From a virus, in IMG/VR virus record IMGVR_UViG_3300005519_000016, positions 1-22,869 of that record: DNA of 22,869 bases; one strand, 5' to 3'. How positions within the stretch are numbered: the first letter of the stretch is position 1; every line of letters starts with the position of its first letter. Below are positions 6,634 to 14,363 of the stretch, in pieces. The translations under genes and the position numbers were made by a program. The notes below the pieces were generated by a model that had not been told where the DNA came from, did no database searches, and saw nothing but the letters and a program-made list of their open reading frames with translations.

Positions 6634-8525
6634 TAGCTCACCCCCGTGTTGGCCTGCGGCACCGTGAAGCTATAGCGCGCGACGGCGCCCCCGAGCTCAC
6701 GCGCGATACCGTGAGCGTCTGTCGCCTGCGTATGGATCGTGATCGGACCATTGATGTTGGTCTCGGCTGTCGTCGTGCTGGTCGACGTGTTCGACGCTAC
6801 AGGAGCGACGTCGCGCGCGCCGATGCCCTGTCTGGCGATCAGCGCAGCGTGTTGTCGCGCTAACTGTGTGGCGTTTGACGAGCCGCCCATCATCGCTTGA
6901 AGTTTTGCACCGTATTGCGGGTCCGTCGCGTAATGGCCGGTGAGTGCAGCGGCATACGCCATCGGGTCGTCGAGGTGTCGCCGGGCCTCTGCATATGCCG
7001 ATCCGGTTGCGAGCAACTTTCCATGCGCTTCAAACGCATCGGCCAGCGAAGCATATTTCGCGAATTTCGTGGGCACGCGCTTGCCACTTGCATCCCAATC
7101 CATGCCCATGACGAAGTCCTGACCAGCCGCGGCGTGAATCCCGAAGGGGTTGTTGCTGCCCGGCGGCATCTGCTTTCCGAACCCACTTTCGAGACCAAAC
7201 TGCGCAAGCGTGACGTCGATCGGAACACCGTATTTCGCCTGCGTTCTGATTGCCGCTTGCACTGCCTCCGGTCCCGCTTTCTGACGGAGATCATTCGAGG
7301 TGCCCAGCGCGCCGGATAGCGCGCTGGTAGCATGGGATGCGACCGCCTTAATGAAGTCCAACGCCGGCATGTGAGCCGATGCTGCCAGCCAGTCACCATT
7401 CGCGATGTCCTTCTCGCCCTGGGTCTTATCCGTGTCTGGCAGACCCATTGCCTTCGCAATGCCGAGACCTGCGAGCGCCGCAATCGCGGCCGGCCCCAAC
7501 GTACCGATGATGCCCAACGAGGATCCGAGTCCACCGAGCGCGCCGGCAAGCGAGAGGATTGGACTCACCATCGACAGAATCTTGATTCCGGCCAACGCGA
7601 TGAGAACATTCTTCCATCCGCCCACCGCGTCGGCCGCTTTGTCGGCCCACTCGACGAAGCGCTGCGCAGCGGCCACGGCGTTATCCACCCACGCGCTGAT
7701 GTCTGCCTTGTGGTCCGCGACCCAGTCGGCCATTGCCTGGAGCTTTTGCAGCCACTTCTCGAACACCGGCATCAGCTCAAGCAAGATCGTCGTCCCGACG
7801 TATTGCAGACGGTCGCTGAAGTCGAGCCATTCATTCTTGAGTTTGAGCGCCTGTGCGGCCTGCTTCTCGGTGATGGCGGAGTTCTTTTCTTGCGCGGCCA
7901 CCAGCGCGAGAATCGCCTGCGGACCTTGCTTGATGAGATTGAACTCGCCATCGCCGATGCCCATCTGTTGCGCGACGAGACGCGCGCGGCCCGGGTCGGT
8001 TTTGAACAGATTCGCGACAATGCGCGAGCGGGCGAGCAAGTAGGAGTTGCCGTCTTTCAGGTCTTTGACCGAGCCGCCGAAGCGCAGGAACCATTGCTGC
8101 GAATCGCTCACCTGCCCGAGCTTGAACTTGGCGACCTCCTGCTGCGAGGCCTGCAACGCGGACGTGATGCCCTCGGCGCTGCCGCCGGCGCGCTCAGCTG
8201 CGCGCTGCCACGCCGACAGATCCTGCGTGCTCATTTGCAGGTTCTTCGCCATGAAACCGAGGCTGGCCGCCGAGTTGATCGTGCTCTCGGTGAAGTTCTT
8301 GATACCCATGCCAGCGGTGAAGATCGCCACCAGCGCGAGCACTTCGTTGCGGACTTTCTGGAAGGAATCGGCCGCGCGTTTGTTGGCCGCCTCAACCTCT
8401 TTGGCGGCGCTCTTCTCTTCGGCGGTGAGGGTCTTGGTAGCTTTGGTGGCGTCAGCCTTGCCACGCTTGAATGCGGCAAGGTCTAGCCCGAGAGTGACGA
8501 CCAGCGCGTCGACGACAGTTGCCAT
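6633..8525 (-). CDS. Tail tape measure protein with glucosaminidase-like domain
   Basis: The protein has 630 residues. Residues 1-60 contain charged helical sequence (FKRGKADATKATKTLTAEEK). Residues 60-300 are helical with many Trp and Gln positions. Residues 305-360 form a hydrophobic Gly/Ala-rich membrane-like region. Residues 415-548 resemble a FlgJ-type glucosaminidase domain: candidate catalytic Glu446 in AQFGLESGFG, then NNPFGIH, then YASLADAFEAHGKLL, and a Tyr-rich HYATDPQYGAKL ending. Tape measures fix tail length and pass through the tube; this domain would cut peptidoglycan during DNA entry. A strong AGGA Shine-Dalgarno lies before the ATG at 8525. The gene follows the chaperone frame by 3 bases. 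It is short for a tape measure, implying a tail of roughly 100 nm or less. Confidence 0.9.
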   Translation of the reverse strand: MATVVDALVVTLGLDLAAFKRGKADATKATKTLTAEEKSAAKEVEAANKRAADSFQKVRNEVLALVAIFTAGMGIKNFTESTINSAASLGFMAKNLQMSTQDLSAWQRAAERAGGSAEGITSALQASQQEVAKFKLGQVSDSQQWFLRFGGSVKDLKDGNSYLLARSRIVANLFKTDPGRARLVAQQMGIGDGEFNLIKQGPQAILALVAAQEKNSAITEKQAAQALKLKNEWLDFSDRLQYVGTTILLELMPVFEKWLQKLQAMADWVADHKADISAWVDNAVAAAQRFVEWADKAADAVGGWKNVLIALAGIKILSMVSPILSLAGALGGLGSSLGIIGTLGPAAIAALAGLGIAKAMGLPDTDKTQGEKDIANGDWLAASAHMPALDFIKAVASHATSALSGALGTSNDLRQKAGPEAVQAAIRTQAKYGVPIDVTLAQFGLESGFGKQMPPGSNNPFGIHAAAGQDFVMGMDWDASGKRVPTKFAKYASLADAFEAHGKLLATGSAYAEARRHLDDPMAYAAALTGHYATDPQYGAKLQAMMGGSSNATQLARQHAALIARQGIGARDVAPVASNTSTSTTTAETNINGPITIHTQATDAHGIARELGGAVARYSFTVPQANTGVS

Positions 8526-8528
8526 GCT

Positions 8529-9139
8529 TCATTTCCTCGGTTTGTTCAACTCGCGCTCGTTGTGCGAATCGACAGCGATCACTTCGAGCAGGTTGTACAG
8601 GTCCTCGGCCCCGTACACGGTCTGTAGCTCATGCAGCGTCGCGAGGCGCCGGGAAACGACTGCGCCGATGGACCGGGGCAGATTCACATACTCGATCAGG
8701 CCGGGGACGTATTGGCCGCGTCCGGAGCCTGTTTCAATGGCGCGGCGACGCGAAAAAAATCCATGTGCAGATCGACCGTTGCCTTGCGCAGCATCAGCCG
8801 CGTGGCGACCTCTTCGATATCGTCATCGATCAGCGGCCGCACGAACTCGGGTTTCGAGCGATCAGGGATGAGCTGCACGCACTCCATCATCTGGTCAAAG
8901 AGCGGCTTGGCCATGTCGAATGGCACGCGGGCCAGCGACTTGACGCCGATCGCGGCGAGACCCGCGAGGCCCGATGAGAGCAGTTCGTCGGGGATCTCGA
9001 CGCCGCAATTCATCGCGGTGAAGAGCGCGCGCGCAGCCCATTCCTCGGACTGCGCTGACGACATTTCGGTGATCAGAAACGCCTTGCCCTGGTCGCGGCC
9101 GGCGGCCGTCACGGTGTAGGTGAGTGTCTTTCGTGCCAT
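8529..9139 (-). CDS. Tail assembly chaperone, -1 frameshift fusion product
   Basis: The zero-frame chaperone gene carries a T-TTT-TTT slippery heptamer at 8759-8753. After a -1 slip the new frame is open from 8753 to a TGA at 8531-8529 and adds 74 residues, giving about 203 in total. The added part reads SRRRAIETGSGRGQYVPGLI, then EYVNLPRSIGAVVSRRLATL, then AEDLYNLLEVIAVDSHNERE. The LYNLLEV.AVD.HN ending resembles C-terminal chaperone parts in other phages. This fills the gap between the zero-frame stop and the tape measure, which is otherwise unexplained. Long and short forms together are thought to hold the tape measure during tube assembly. Coordinates span both frames; the slip falls after residue 129. 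Confidence 0.8.
8696..9139 (-). CDS. Tail assembly chaperone, zero-frame product
   Basis: The protein has 147 residues and lies between the tail tube and the tape measure, the fixed place of the tail assembly chaperone. It begins ARKTLTYTVTAAGRDQGKAF and contains EEWAARALFTAMNCGVEIPD and ARVPFDMAKPLFDQMMECVQ, which fit the small helical chaperone family. It lies 2 bases after the tube stop. Residues 128-129 (FF) are encoded by the slippery TTT TTT codons; only the last 18 residues after them (Ala/Pro-rich) are specific to the short form. No membrane segment or signal is present. Confidence 0.85.
   Translation of the reverse strand: MARKTLTYTVTAAGRDQGKAFLITEMSSAQSEEWAARALFTAMNCGVEIPDELLSSGLAGLAAIGVKSLARVPFDMAKPLFDQMMECVQLIPDRSKPEFVRPLIDDDIEEVATRLMLRKATVDLHMDFFRVAAPLKQAPDAANTSPA
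8715..8759 (-). promoter_or_regulatory. Programmed -1 ribosomal frameshift signal
   Basis: The slippery run is seven T residues at 8759-8753, read GAT TTT TTT CGC in the zero frame. Six bases downstream a stem can form: GCCGCGCC (8746-8739) pairs with GGCGCGGC-like bases at 8723-8715 (minus strand GGACGCGGC, with A8721 bulged), leaving a 15-base loop. The 6-base spacer is within the range of known stimulatory stems. An alternative stem, CGCGTC (8752-8747) with GACGCG (8722-8717), would start too close to the slip site. Confidence 0.75.
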
Positions 9140-9141
9140 GG

Positions 9142-9570
9142 TCAGAACGGTGCCGGGTCAACCTGATCCCACGTGATCTGATACTCCATCGCCTGGAGCA
9201 CCTTCTGCGCATTCGGGATCGCACGGATGCGCGAGAGAACGCCCGTCGTCAGCGTGTATTTCTTGCCAATCGACGGGATGCGGATGGTGGCGTTCGCAGC
9301 ATAGATCGTGCTGTTCGTCTTCATCGCCGCGAGCCACTGTTCGAACATCGTCAGCTGCGGCGAGTCGGGCATGATCGTGATCGTCTGCGGCGTGTTGTAC
9401 GGCGTGTAGCCGGCGTACATGTTGCCGTCCGCGCCCTTGCCGACTTCCGCCGGCTCAACATCGTCAGTCGCGAACATCGCGTCCGCAGCGAACTTGGTGA
9501 GCTTCTGCGGAACGGGGAAGATTGTCGCAATCGACAACATGAAAACGGCGTTGCTTGAAGTGATATCCAT
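9142..9570 (-). CDS. Tail tube protein (DUF3277-like)
   Basis: The protein has 142 residues. It has the DITSSNAVFMLSIATIFPVP start, a NMYAGYTPYNTPQTITIMPD segment and a C-terminal W-D-Q region (LQAMEYQITWDQVDPAPF). This pattern and its position directly after the DUF3383 sheath identify the inner tail tube protein of this phage group. Tube subunits stack as hexameric rings inside the sheath. The gene starts 11 bases after the sheath stop. Automatic annotations often name relatives only as phage protein, so the tube role rests on gene order and size. Confidence 0.82.
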   Translation of the reverse strand: MDITSSNAVFMLSIATIFPVPQKLTKFAADAMFATDDVEPAEVGKGADGNMYAGYTPYNTPQTITIMPDSPQLTMFEQWLAAMKTNSTIYAANATIRIPSIGKKYTLTTGVLSRIRAIPNAQKVLQAMEYQITWDQVDPAPF

Positions 9571-9581
9571 GTCGAGTCCCC

Positions 9582-11069
9582 TTACTGCACCAGGATGGAA
9601 GCCATTTGCAGCACCTGGACCGATTGCCCGTCCATGTACCAGTAATTGATCGGCGGCGATTGGCGCGCAGCGCGCACCTGCGGAGTTGCGGCGAGCACTT
9701 GCAGATACCAGCCACGCGTCGACAGTACGTTGTCGATCGCGAGGCCTGCGGCGGCGTTCACCTCGGCGGCTTGTGCAGCGGACAGTGCGACACCCGCGCG
9801 CTGACCACCGAAGTTCTGGAACTGGTTGATCGGATCCGTGAGGAACGCTTCGATGAGCGTGTCGCCGTCGGAGTTGTACGGGATCGAGTTGACCGACGTC
9901 AGGCCGGTCATCATCGCCAGTTGGAACTGGTTAGTCAGGAAGATCTGGTTGACGTACGAATCGATCCAGTCGTACTGGCCGCCGATCTGCCCGTTCGACA
10001 GGAACAGGAAATCGTCATTGGCGGTCGAGAAGTCGCCATAGCAGCTGTAACCATTGGCGAGCAGGTTCGTGTACACCGTGCCGTCGGTGACGTCCGCAGT
10101 CAAACCGTCCTGCGATCGGAACGCCGCCGTCACGCGGCCGTTGGTCGCCGAGAAGTCGAGCGATGCGACGTAGCCCATGAGGAACGCCGCCTTGTCGGCC
10201 GGGCTCCAGAGCGGCGCGACGCCCGACATGTTGTTCGCCTTCACCTGCGCACCGAAGGACGTCGGCGCGGCGCCGACCGTCGGCGCGACATCCTGATCCC
10301 AGCCGGCATACAGATAGCGATTGCCCTGCGACACCGTCCAGGCAGCGAACGCCATCTTCTGCGTGTTGCCCGCGCCGTTGTCCGGATCAAACACGGTCAT
10401 GAACGAGCACCAGTTCGTCGTGAGCTTCACCAGCGCGGCCATGGCAGTTGCGGGCGTCGCTGCGATCGCGCCTTGCGACGTAACCGCGCCCGTGGCGGTC
10501 GTGAGACTCAGACCGGCGGCAAGCGTGCCGCTCGCTGGCGTGATGGTTGAACTCGCGCCGGTTGACGTCGAAGTGAATACGAAGGCGCTCGACTGGCTGT
10601 CGAATGCAACGGTCGGGCCGCTGGTGAAAGCCGCTGCGATCAGCGTCGCGGCGTTCGAGAAGCTGGTCGCGCTCGAGAGGTTGATCGCCGTCGACGTCTT
10701 GACCACCCCGTCGACCGTCAGCGTCAGCGTGCCGGTGAGCGCCTGCAGCTGCGTGAGCGTCATCGACGCGAGCGAGCCGCCGCGCAGATAGGCTGCGACC
10801 GGCGCCGTCGGATATTGGAAGAAACGAAGCGCGCCCGGCTTTTTCGTCGAGTTTTTGAAACCGTTGAAATAAACCGGAGCGAGCGCCGCTTCCGCAGAAG
10901 CCGGACCAAAATAATCAGAAACCGCTTGTGTCGTCGGAAATGAAGGCGCCGAACCGATTGGCACTCGCGGATTATTCGTCAACATAATGCCAATGAGATC
11001 AAGCGCTGAGCCGCCAGCGCTAATAACGCTCGGGATCACGTTGGCAATCAGGGATGCTGGGATCGACAT
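9582..11069 (-). CDS. Contractile tail sheath protein (DUF3383)
   Basis: The protein has 495 residues. The N-terminus ([20 protein letters not shown], then [17 protein letters not shown]) and a segment with [20 protein letters not shown] are typical of DUF3383. Residues about 97-205 form a Thr/Ser/Ala-rich beta domain ([20 protein letters not shown]) that probably projects from the sheath surface. The C-terminus carries the conserved [10 protein letters not shown], then [20 protein letters not shown] pattern. DUF3383 proteins form the contractile sheath, so this gene shows that the phage has a myovirus-type tail. The first 90 codons are richer in A/T than the rest. GGAG at 11082-11079 serves as ribosome binding site. 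Confidence 0.92.
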   Translation of the reverse strand: MSIPASLIANVIPSVISAGGSALDLIGIMLTNNPRVPIGSAPSFPTTQAVSDYFGPASAEAALAPVYFNGFKNSTKKPGALRFFQYPTAPVAAYLRGGSLASMTLTQLQALTGTLTLTVDGVVKTSTAINLSSATSFSNAATLIAAAFTSGPTVAFDSQSSAFVFTSTSTGASSTITPASGTLAAGLSLTTATGAVTSQGAIAATPATAMAALVKLTTNWCSFMTVFDPDNGAGNTQKMAFAAWTVSQGNRYLYAGWDQDVAPTVGAAPTSFGAQVKANNMSGVAPLWSPADKAAFLMGYVASLDFSATNGRVTAAFRSQDGLTADVTDGTVYTNLLANGYSCYGDFSTANDDFLFLSNGQIGGQYDWIDSYVNQIFLTNQFQLAMMTGLTSVNSIPYNSDGDTLIEAFLTDPINQFQNFGGQRAGVALSAAQAAEVNAAAGLAIDNVLSTRGWYLQVLAATPQVRAARQSPPINYWYMDGQSVQVLQMASILVQ

Positions 11070-11070
11070 T

Positions 11071-11087
11071 TATCTGTGCTCCAGATA
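11071..11087 (-). promoter_or_regulatory. Small hairpin presenting the sheath ribosome binding site
   Basis: TATCTG (minus strand 11087-11082) and CAGATA (11076-11071) pair around the loop GAGCA. The Shine-Dalgarno GGAG (11082-11079) sits at the top of the stem and in the loop, and the stem ends one base before the sheath ATG. The stem is only six base pairs and A/T-rich, so it may simply tune initiation. Confidence 0.3.
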
Positions 11088-11096
11088 GGCGCAGCG

Positions 11097-11636
11097 CTAC
11101 GCAGGGTAAGTGGCGTCCACGCTTATGATATTGACGCTGAGAGCGTCGGCAAAATCCTGCGGCACTGCTGTGACAGGATTGTACTGAATTACAGCGGTGA
11201 TTATCCAACGCTGCTCATACTGATTTTCTCCGTTATTAAACGGCATTTGCCGCGCGTCATCGCAATATAGCGGCTGAATATCAAGGCCGGACGCCTTAAA
11301 TGAATCGACCGCATATTCACTTCGGTAAAGCGTTTCGATCATCGCGGCGTTATCCGCCGAGTTCGGGCCGTGAATATCGATCTGGATCGTCGACTTCGTC
11401 GCGCGCTCGAAATTGCGCGTGCCCGGGTTGGTGCCCGGGTCCGTGTAGGTTTCGCCGTTGGTCGAAAGGCGCGACTGGCCGAGTGGCGTCATGACGAGGA
11501 AGTCATCACCCAACGGTTCGGGCACGCGATTGTCCTGGCCGTTTACCACCTCGACGCCGGCGGCGACGATCGACAGCAGGAATGTGCGCAGCGTGGCGAG
11601 CACATTGTCTTCGGTGATGCTGACGGTGGTCGGCAT
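11097..11636 (-). CDS. Neck / tail terminator protein
   Basis: The protein has 179 residues from the ATG at 11636-11634, two bases after the preceding stop and behind an AAGG ribosome binding site; an upstream start would add 16 residues lying inside the preceding gene. The central pattern VEVVNGQDNRVPEPLGDDFL, then VMTPLGQSRLSTNGETYTDP is characteristic of neck terminator proteins of DUF3383-type myophages. A C-terminal segment (YEQRWIITAVIQYNPVTAVP) follows. These proteins cap the tail tube and sheath and connect to the head. The gene lies just before the sheath, as expected. The C-terminal third has lower G+C than its neighbours. Confidence 0.68.
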   Translation of the reverse strand: MPTTVSITEDNVLATLRTFLLSIVAAGVEVVNGQDNRVPEPLGDDFLVMTPLGQSRLSTNGETYTDPGTNPGTRNFERATKSTIQIDIHGPNSADNAAMIETLYRSEYAVDSFKASGLDIQPLYCDDARQMPFNNGENQYEQRWIITAVIQYNPVTAVPQDFADALSVNIISVDATYPA

Positions 11637-11638
11637 GG

Positions 11639-12037
11639 TCAGGCCTTCTGGAGTTGGATCGCGAGAGAGCACCAGTCCGGCCACGTTTCAAGCACCTGCA
11701 CAACGAGCCACGTGGTGTTCTGCAGCGACACCGGAACGTCTGGCGTGCCGCCGAACGCGATCAGGTCGCCGCCTTGCGAGTCGGGCCGGTAGACGCTGCG
11801 CCAGTCGCCGTTCAGGCGCGCGCTACGCAGCACGCCGGTGATGTTCAGGCTGTCGAGGTGCTGGAGCTGCGGCGCGGACAGCGCCTGCACCTGAACCTGT
11901 GCGGTGACGGGCGCCGCATACATCGGCGTGCGCTTGCCGCTCGGCGTGGTGTCGTAGCCGGTGCTGCGCGACAGCTGCGCCGCGGTGTTCGGGTTGATAG
12001 CGCTGGTGACGCTGTTTGCGATGCCTCTAAGATTCAT
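11639..12037 (-). CDS. Putative head-closure / head-tail joining protein
   Basis: The protein has 132 residues. I do not recognise a specific family. It contains a Thr/Val-rich beta strand (APVTAQVQVQALSAPQLQHL), then SLNITGVLRSARLNGDWRSV, and a C-terminal segment with WLVVQVLETWPDWCSLAIQL. An alternation of strands ending in a Trp-rich strand is common in small beta-barrel head-closure proteins. The position between the HK97-gp10-like gene and the neck terminator agrees with a stopper or joining role. It overlaps the upstream gene by 11 bases and the downstream gene starts 2 bases after its stop. The function is inferred from position only. Confidence 0.6.
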   Translation of the reverse strand: MNLRGIANSVTSAINPNTAAQLSRSTGYDTTPSGKRTPMYAAPVTAQVQVQALSAPQLQHLDSLNITGVLRSARLNGDWRSVYRPDSQGGDLIAFGGTPDVPVSLQNTTWLVVQVLETWPDWCSLAIQLQKA

Positions 12038-12515
12038 CTGGCGGTCCGTCCACGATGTCGTATGCGATGGCGTGTTGCATCGGCGCCTGCGCTGAGCCGC
12101 GCAGCGGGCCGTCGAAGCCCTTCTTGCGGATCGTCGAGGGCGCGTTTGCGGGAATGGTGAAAGTGCCGATGGTCTGCTGGATGTCGGCGACCGCCGCCTC
12201 GCCTGCGAGCCGCAGAGCCTGATCGAAGTTGCCGCCGTTGCGCTGCAGGGTCACACCGACGATCTTGGCCCAGCGCGCGGCCTTCGCATCTGCGGTGCTG
12301 CGCATGAATGAGCGGGCCGGCGTGATGATCACCTTGCCGTCGACGACGCGGACCGTGCCGTATTCATTCCAGAAACCGACCAGCGCCGACGGCAGTCCGT
12401 CCGGTTCAGTCGCACCTTCGAGAATGCCGGCGCGCATCGTCAACGTGGCGTTGTCGAGGTACCGCGCGAGGGCTGCGTCGAGCTTTGCGCCGCCCGTGAC
12501 CTTAACGGCACACAT
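12027..12515 (-). CDS. HK97-gp10-like head-tail / tail completion protein
   Basis: The protein has 162 residues. It shows the pattern of the gp10-like group: an N-terminal helix (GGAKLDAALARYLDNATLTM), a VGFWNEYGT segment, then ITPARSFMRSTADAKA in place of the common P-x-R-P-F-L-R motif, and a C-terminal APSTIRKKGFDGPLRGSAQA with a final SIAYDIV-like strand (HAIAYDIVDG). These small proteins sit at the head-tail interface or at the end of the tube. It overlaps the DUF4054 gene by 14 bases and the next gene by 11 bases. The exact place in the neck is inferred. Confidence 0.7.
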   Translation of the reverse strand: MCAVKVTGGAKLDAALARYLDNATLTMRAGILEGATEPDGLPSALVGFWNEYGTVRVVDGKVIITPARSFMRSTADAKAARWAKIVGVTLQRNGGNFDQALRLAGEAAVADIQQTIGTFTIPANAPSTIRKKGFDGPLRGSAQAPMQHAIAYDIVDGPPDES

Positions 12516-12927
12516 GCGGCGTGGGTGCCGGGAAGTACCGGAAGGACCGATACGGCAGAGCCATCTGCCAGAACATGAAGCCGTATTCCGACTGAGTCCA
12601 GAAGGCTGCGTTCTTCGCCTGGACTGCGACGAGGGAGACGTTCACCGAGCCTTCGCCGGCCGATGCGATCTGACCGACGAGCGCGGCGTTATCGCCATTC
12701 GAACCGGCAGCACGGCCGAGCAGGAAGGCAATGTGCGCGGTGATGAGGTTGAGCATCGTCGCGCGCATGGTGAGGTCTTGAACGATCGAACACGGCGAGT
12801 TGTTGAGGTACAACGTCGCCATGTTGAAATAGGACGTGAGCGTATCCGCCGGCACCGCCGTGAACGCCGGAAACTGCACGATGAACGCTGCAGGATCGAA
12901 CGTGACGACGCCGGCGGGATCGCTCAT
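12502..12927 (-). CDS. DUF4054 head-tail adaptor protein
   Basis: The protein has 141 residues. The start VVTFDPAAFIVQFPAFTAVP, then TLTSYFNMATLYLNNSPCSI, and the long helix TMRATMLNLITAHIAFLLGR match the DUF4054 family, a head-tail connector (adaptor) protein with a helical bundle that docks under the portal. The C-terminus (FWTQSEYGFMFWQMALPYRS) is Trp/Phe-rich and also typical. The start overlaps the upstream stop by one base (TAATG). It is encoded after the capsid genes, as in related phages. Confidence 0.82.
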   Translation of the reverse strand: MSDPAGVVTFDPAAFIVQFPAFTAVPADTLTSYFNMATLYLNNSPCSIVQDLTMRATMLNLITAHIAFLLGRAAGSNGDNAALVGQIASAGEGSVNVSLVAVQAKNAAFWTQSEYGFMFWQMALPYRSFRYFPAPTPHVCR

Positions 12928-13352
12928 TACTGGCCTTCAGCTTCTTTCAGAGTGGCGTTATCCGTGGTTCCGTCTTTCGACTTGTCCTCCGGATGGGCCT
13001 GCGGATCGTAGGGTTCGAGGCCGGTCTTTTCGGTCTCGTTGTTTCGCGCCTGAGATGCACCGGACTTGTCATCCTTCGCCGCGAAAATCAGCTCGTTCAC
13101 GTGCGCCTTCGATTTGCCGTGATCCTTGACGATCTGTTCCCAGTCTTCTGCGTCGACCATCGTGACACCGAAGCCGAATACAGCGTCGCGCCCCTGCAAA
13201 CCGCTGACTTGTAGCGGCGAGCGCTCGTCACCGTACATGCCGACAAGGCGCACACGGCGGCCGTCCGGCAATTGGTACTGGATGCCGTTCGGGAGTTTGC
13301 AGTAGACCTTGACGGGCTTGCTGATTTTCTTTTCTTGCGTATCGTCCGGCAT
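12927..13352 (-). CDS. Hypothetical head-region protein
   Basis: The protein has 141 residues. I do not recognise the family. The N-terminal 80 residues are compact, with a strand-rich stretch (PVKVYCKLPNGIQYQLPDGR, then RVRLVGMYGDERSPLQVSGL) and a helix DAEDWEQIVKDHGKSKAHVN. The C-terminal 50 residues are highly charged and disordered (KDDKSGASQARNNETEKTGL). A small proteolysis-resistant core with a charged tail would fit a minor head protein. It begins immediately after the major capsid stop (TAAATG, no gap) and overlaps the DUF4054 gene by one base. Function remains unknown. Confidence 0.78.
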   Translation of the reverse strand: MPDDTQEKKISKPVKVYCKLPNGIQYQLPDGRRVRLVGMYGDERSPLQVSGLQGRDAVFGFGVTMVDAEDWEQIVKDHGKSKAHVNELIFAAKDDKSGASQARNNETEKTGLEPYDPQAHPEDKSKDGTTDNATLKEAEGQ

Positions 13353-14363
13353 TTAGATCCCCAGCATTTGAGAAACGAAGATGGGCCGATAGATGATCGC
13401 GCCAAAGTTGTGGCCCGACTTCTTTTCGGAGTAGTACGACGAGTGGCGCACGACACCGTGTGCACGCATGCGCTCGGCGTAACCCAGCTCGCCCGTCGGT
13501 TGACCTTCGACTTCTTCGACAATCATTTGCATCAGATTGCCGCCGCCCGTCGCGAATTCCGGGATCGTGACGATGGTCATGTTCTCGTAGGCCAACTTCA
13601 GCCGGTCTTTAAGAACCTGACCGAAGCCGTTTTGCTTCGTGAGGTTGCCCGACACAACGGTCGGGATGCCCACGGTGACTTTGGCGTCCGTGTCGACGAG
13701 GCCGTTGCCCTGCAAAATTGCCTGATCCCACAGTGCGACGAAGTCGGCATAGATTTCATCTGCCGTCTTCAGCGCCCACGTGTTGCCGCCGGCGCCAACG
13801 GTCGGCGCGATCGGGGCAATCAAAGACGGGTCGTTGGTCAGGCCGTAGTTCTGCAGGCCAGCCACACCGAACAGGTTGATCGCGTTTTCCTTCTTGCGAA
13901 GGATCAGCGCCGAGGCGATCTGCTGACGCGACGCATAGTCAAGGCGCGCTTTCGCGGCCTTCGCCATCTGTTTGTCGCCCCACTGCGTGTTCGTCTGGAA
14001 CCCGTAGTTTTGGCGCTGCGGGAAGTTGGCGTTGTGGCCGGACATGCCGTTTTCGCTGTAGTCGCCGTACGTCGCCGTCTCGCCGGTCGACTCGACCGTC
14101 ATGAACGTCGCTGTGTCGGTCGCCCAGTCACCCTTCTGCACGGCGCTGTAGAGCATCTCCGACTTCATCGGCGAGACCAGAATATCGATCACGCGCGGGT
14201 CGAAGTAGTTCGTCAGCATCGCCGGGATGCCGTTGTTGGGCGCCGTAACCATCGGGCCCGCAGCATCCATCGCTGCGACAAGTTTCGTTTTCGCCGGCTC
14301 GTCAAGCAGCTCGGCACCATAAGCCAGGTGAATCCCGTACTGGGAAAGTTGATCGAGCTTCAT
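13353..14363 (-). CDS. Major capsid protein (DUF2184)
   Basis: The protein has 336 residues starting MKLDQLSQYGIHLAYGAELL at the ATG 14363-14361, which overlaps the cement-protein stop by 4 bases (ATGA) and has a GGAG ribosome binding site. Residues upstream of this Met in the same frame are Arg-rich out-of-frame sequence. The body contains TNYFDPRVIDILVSPMKSEM, then TAT-rich and GDYSENGMSGHN segments, then LRKKENAINLFGVAGLQNYG and the C-terminus KSGHNFGAIIYRPIFVSQML. This is the DUF2184 family, major capsid proteins with the HK97-type fold. The upstream protease-scaffold gene provides assembly functions. Confidence 0.92.
   Translation of the reverse strand: MKLDQLSQYGIHLAYGAELLDEPAKTKLVAAMDAAGPMVTAPNNGIPAMLTNYFDPRVIDILVSPMKSEMLYSAVQKGDWATDTATFMTVESTGETATYGDYSENGMSGHNANFPQRQNYGFQTNTQWGDKQMAKAAKARLDYASRQQIASALILRKKENAINLFGVAGLQNYGLTNDPSLIAPIAPTVGAGGNTWALKTADEIYADFVALWDQAILQGNGLVDTDAKVTVGIPTVVSGNLTKQNGFGQVLKDRLKLAYENMTIVTIPEFATGGGNLMQMIVEEVEGQPTGELGYAERMRAHGVVRHSSYYSEKKSGHNFGAIIYRPIFVSQMLGI

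Noticed and set aside
7332-8486. 384-codon plus-strand frame opposite the tape measure gene
   Set aside because: It is antisense to a well-supported gene, with the Arg/Leu/Glu composition typical of complementary-strand frames and no recognisable motif.
8532-8680. Independent small gene between chaperone and tape measure (internal GTG)
   Set aside because: The frame is continuous with the -1 frame from the slippery site and no good ribosome binding site precedes the GTG; the frameshift product explains it better.
9606-10550. 314-codon plus-strand frame opposite the sheath gene
   Set aside because: It is an antisense shadow of the DUF3383 gene; the composition is dominated by Arg and Val and no ribosome binding site or family pattern is seen.
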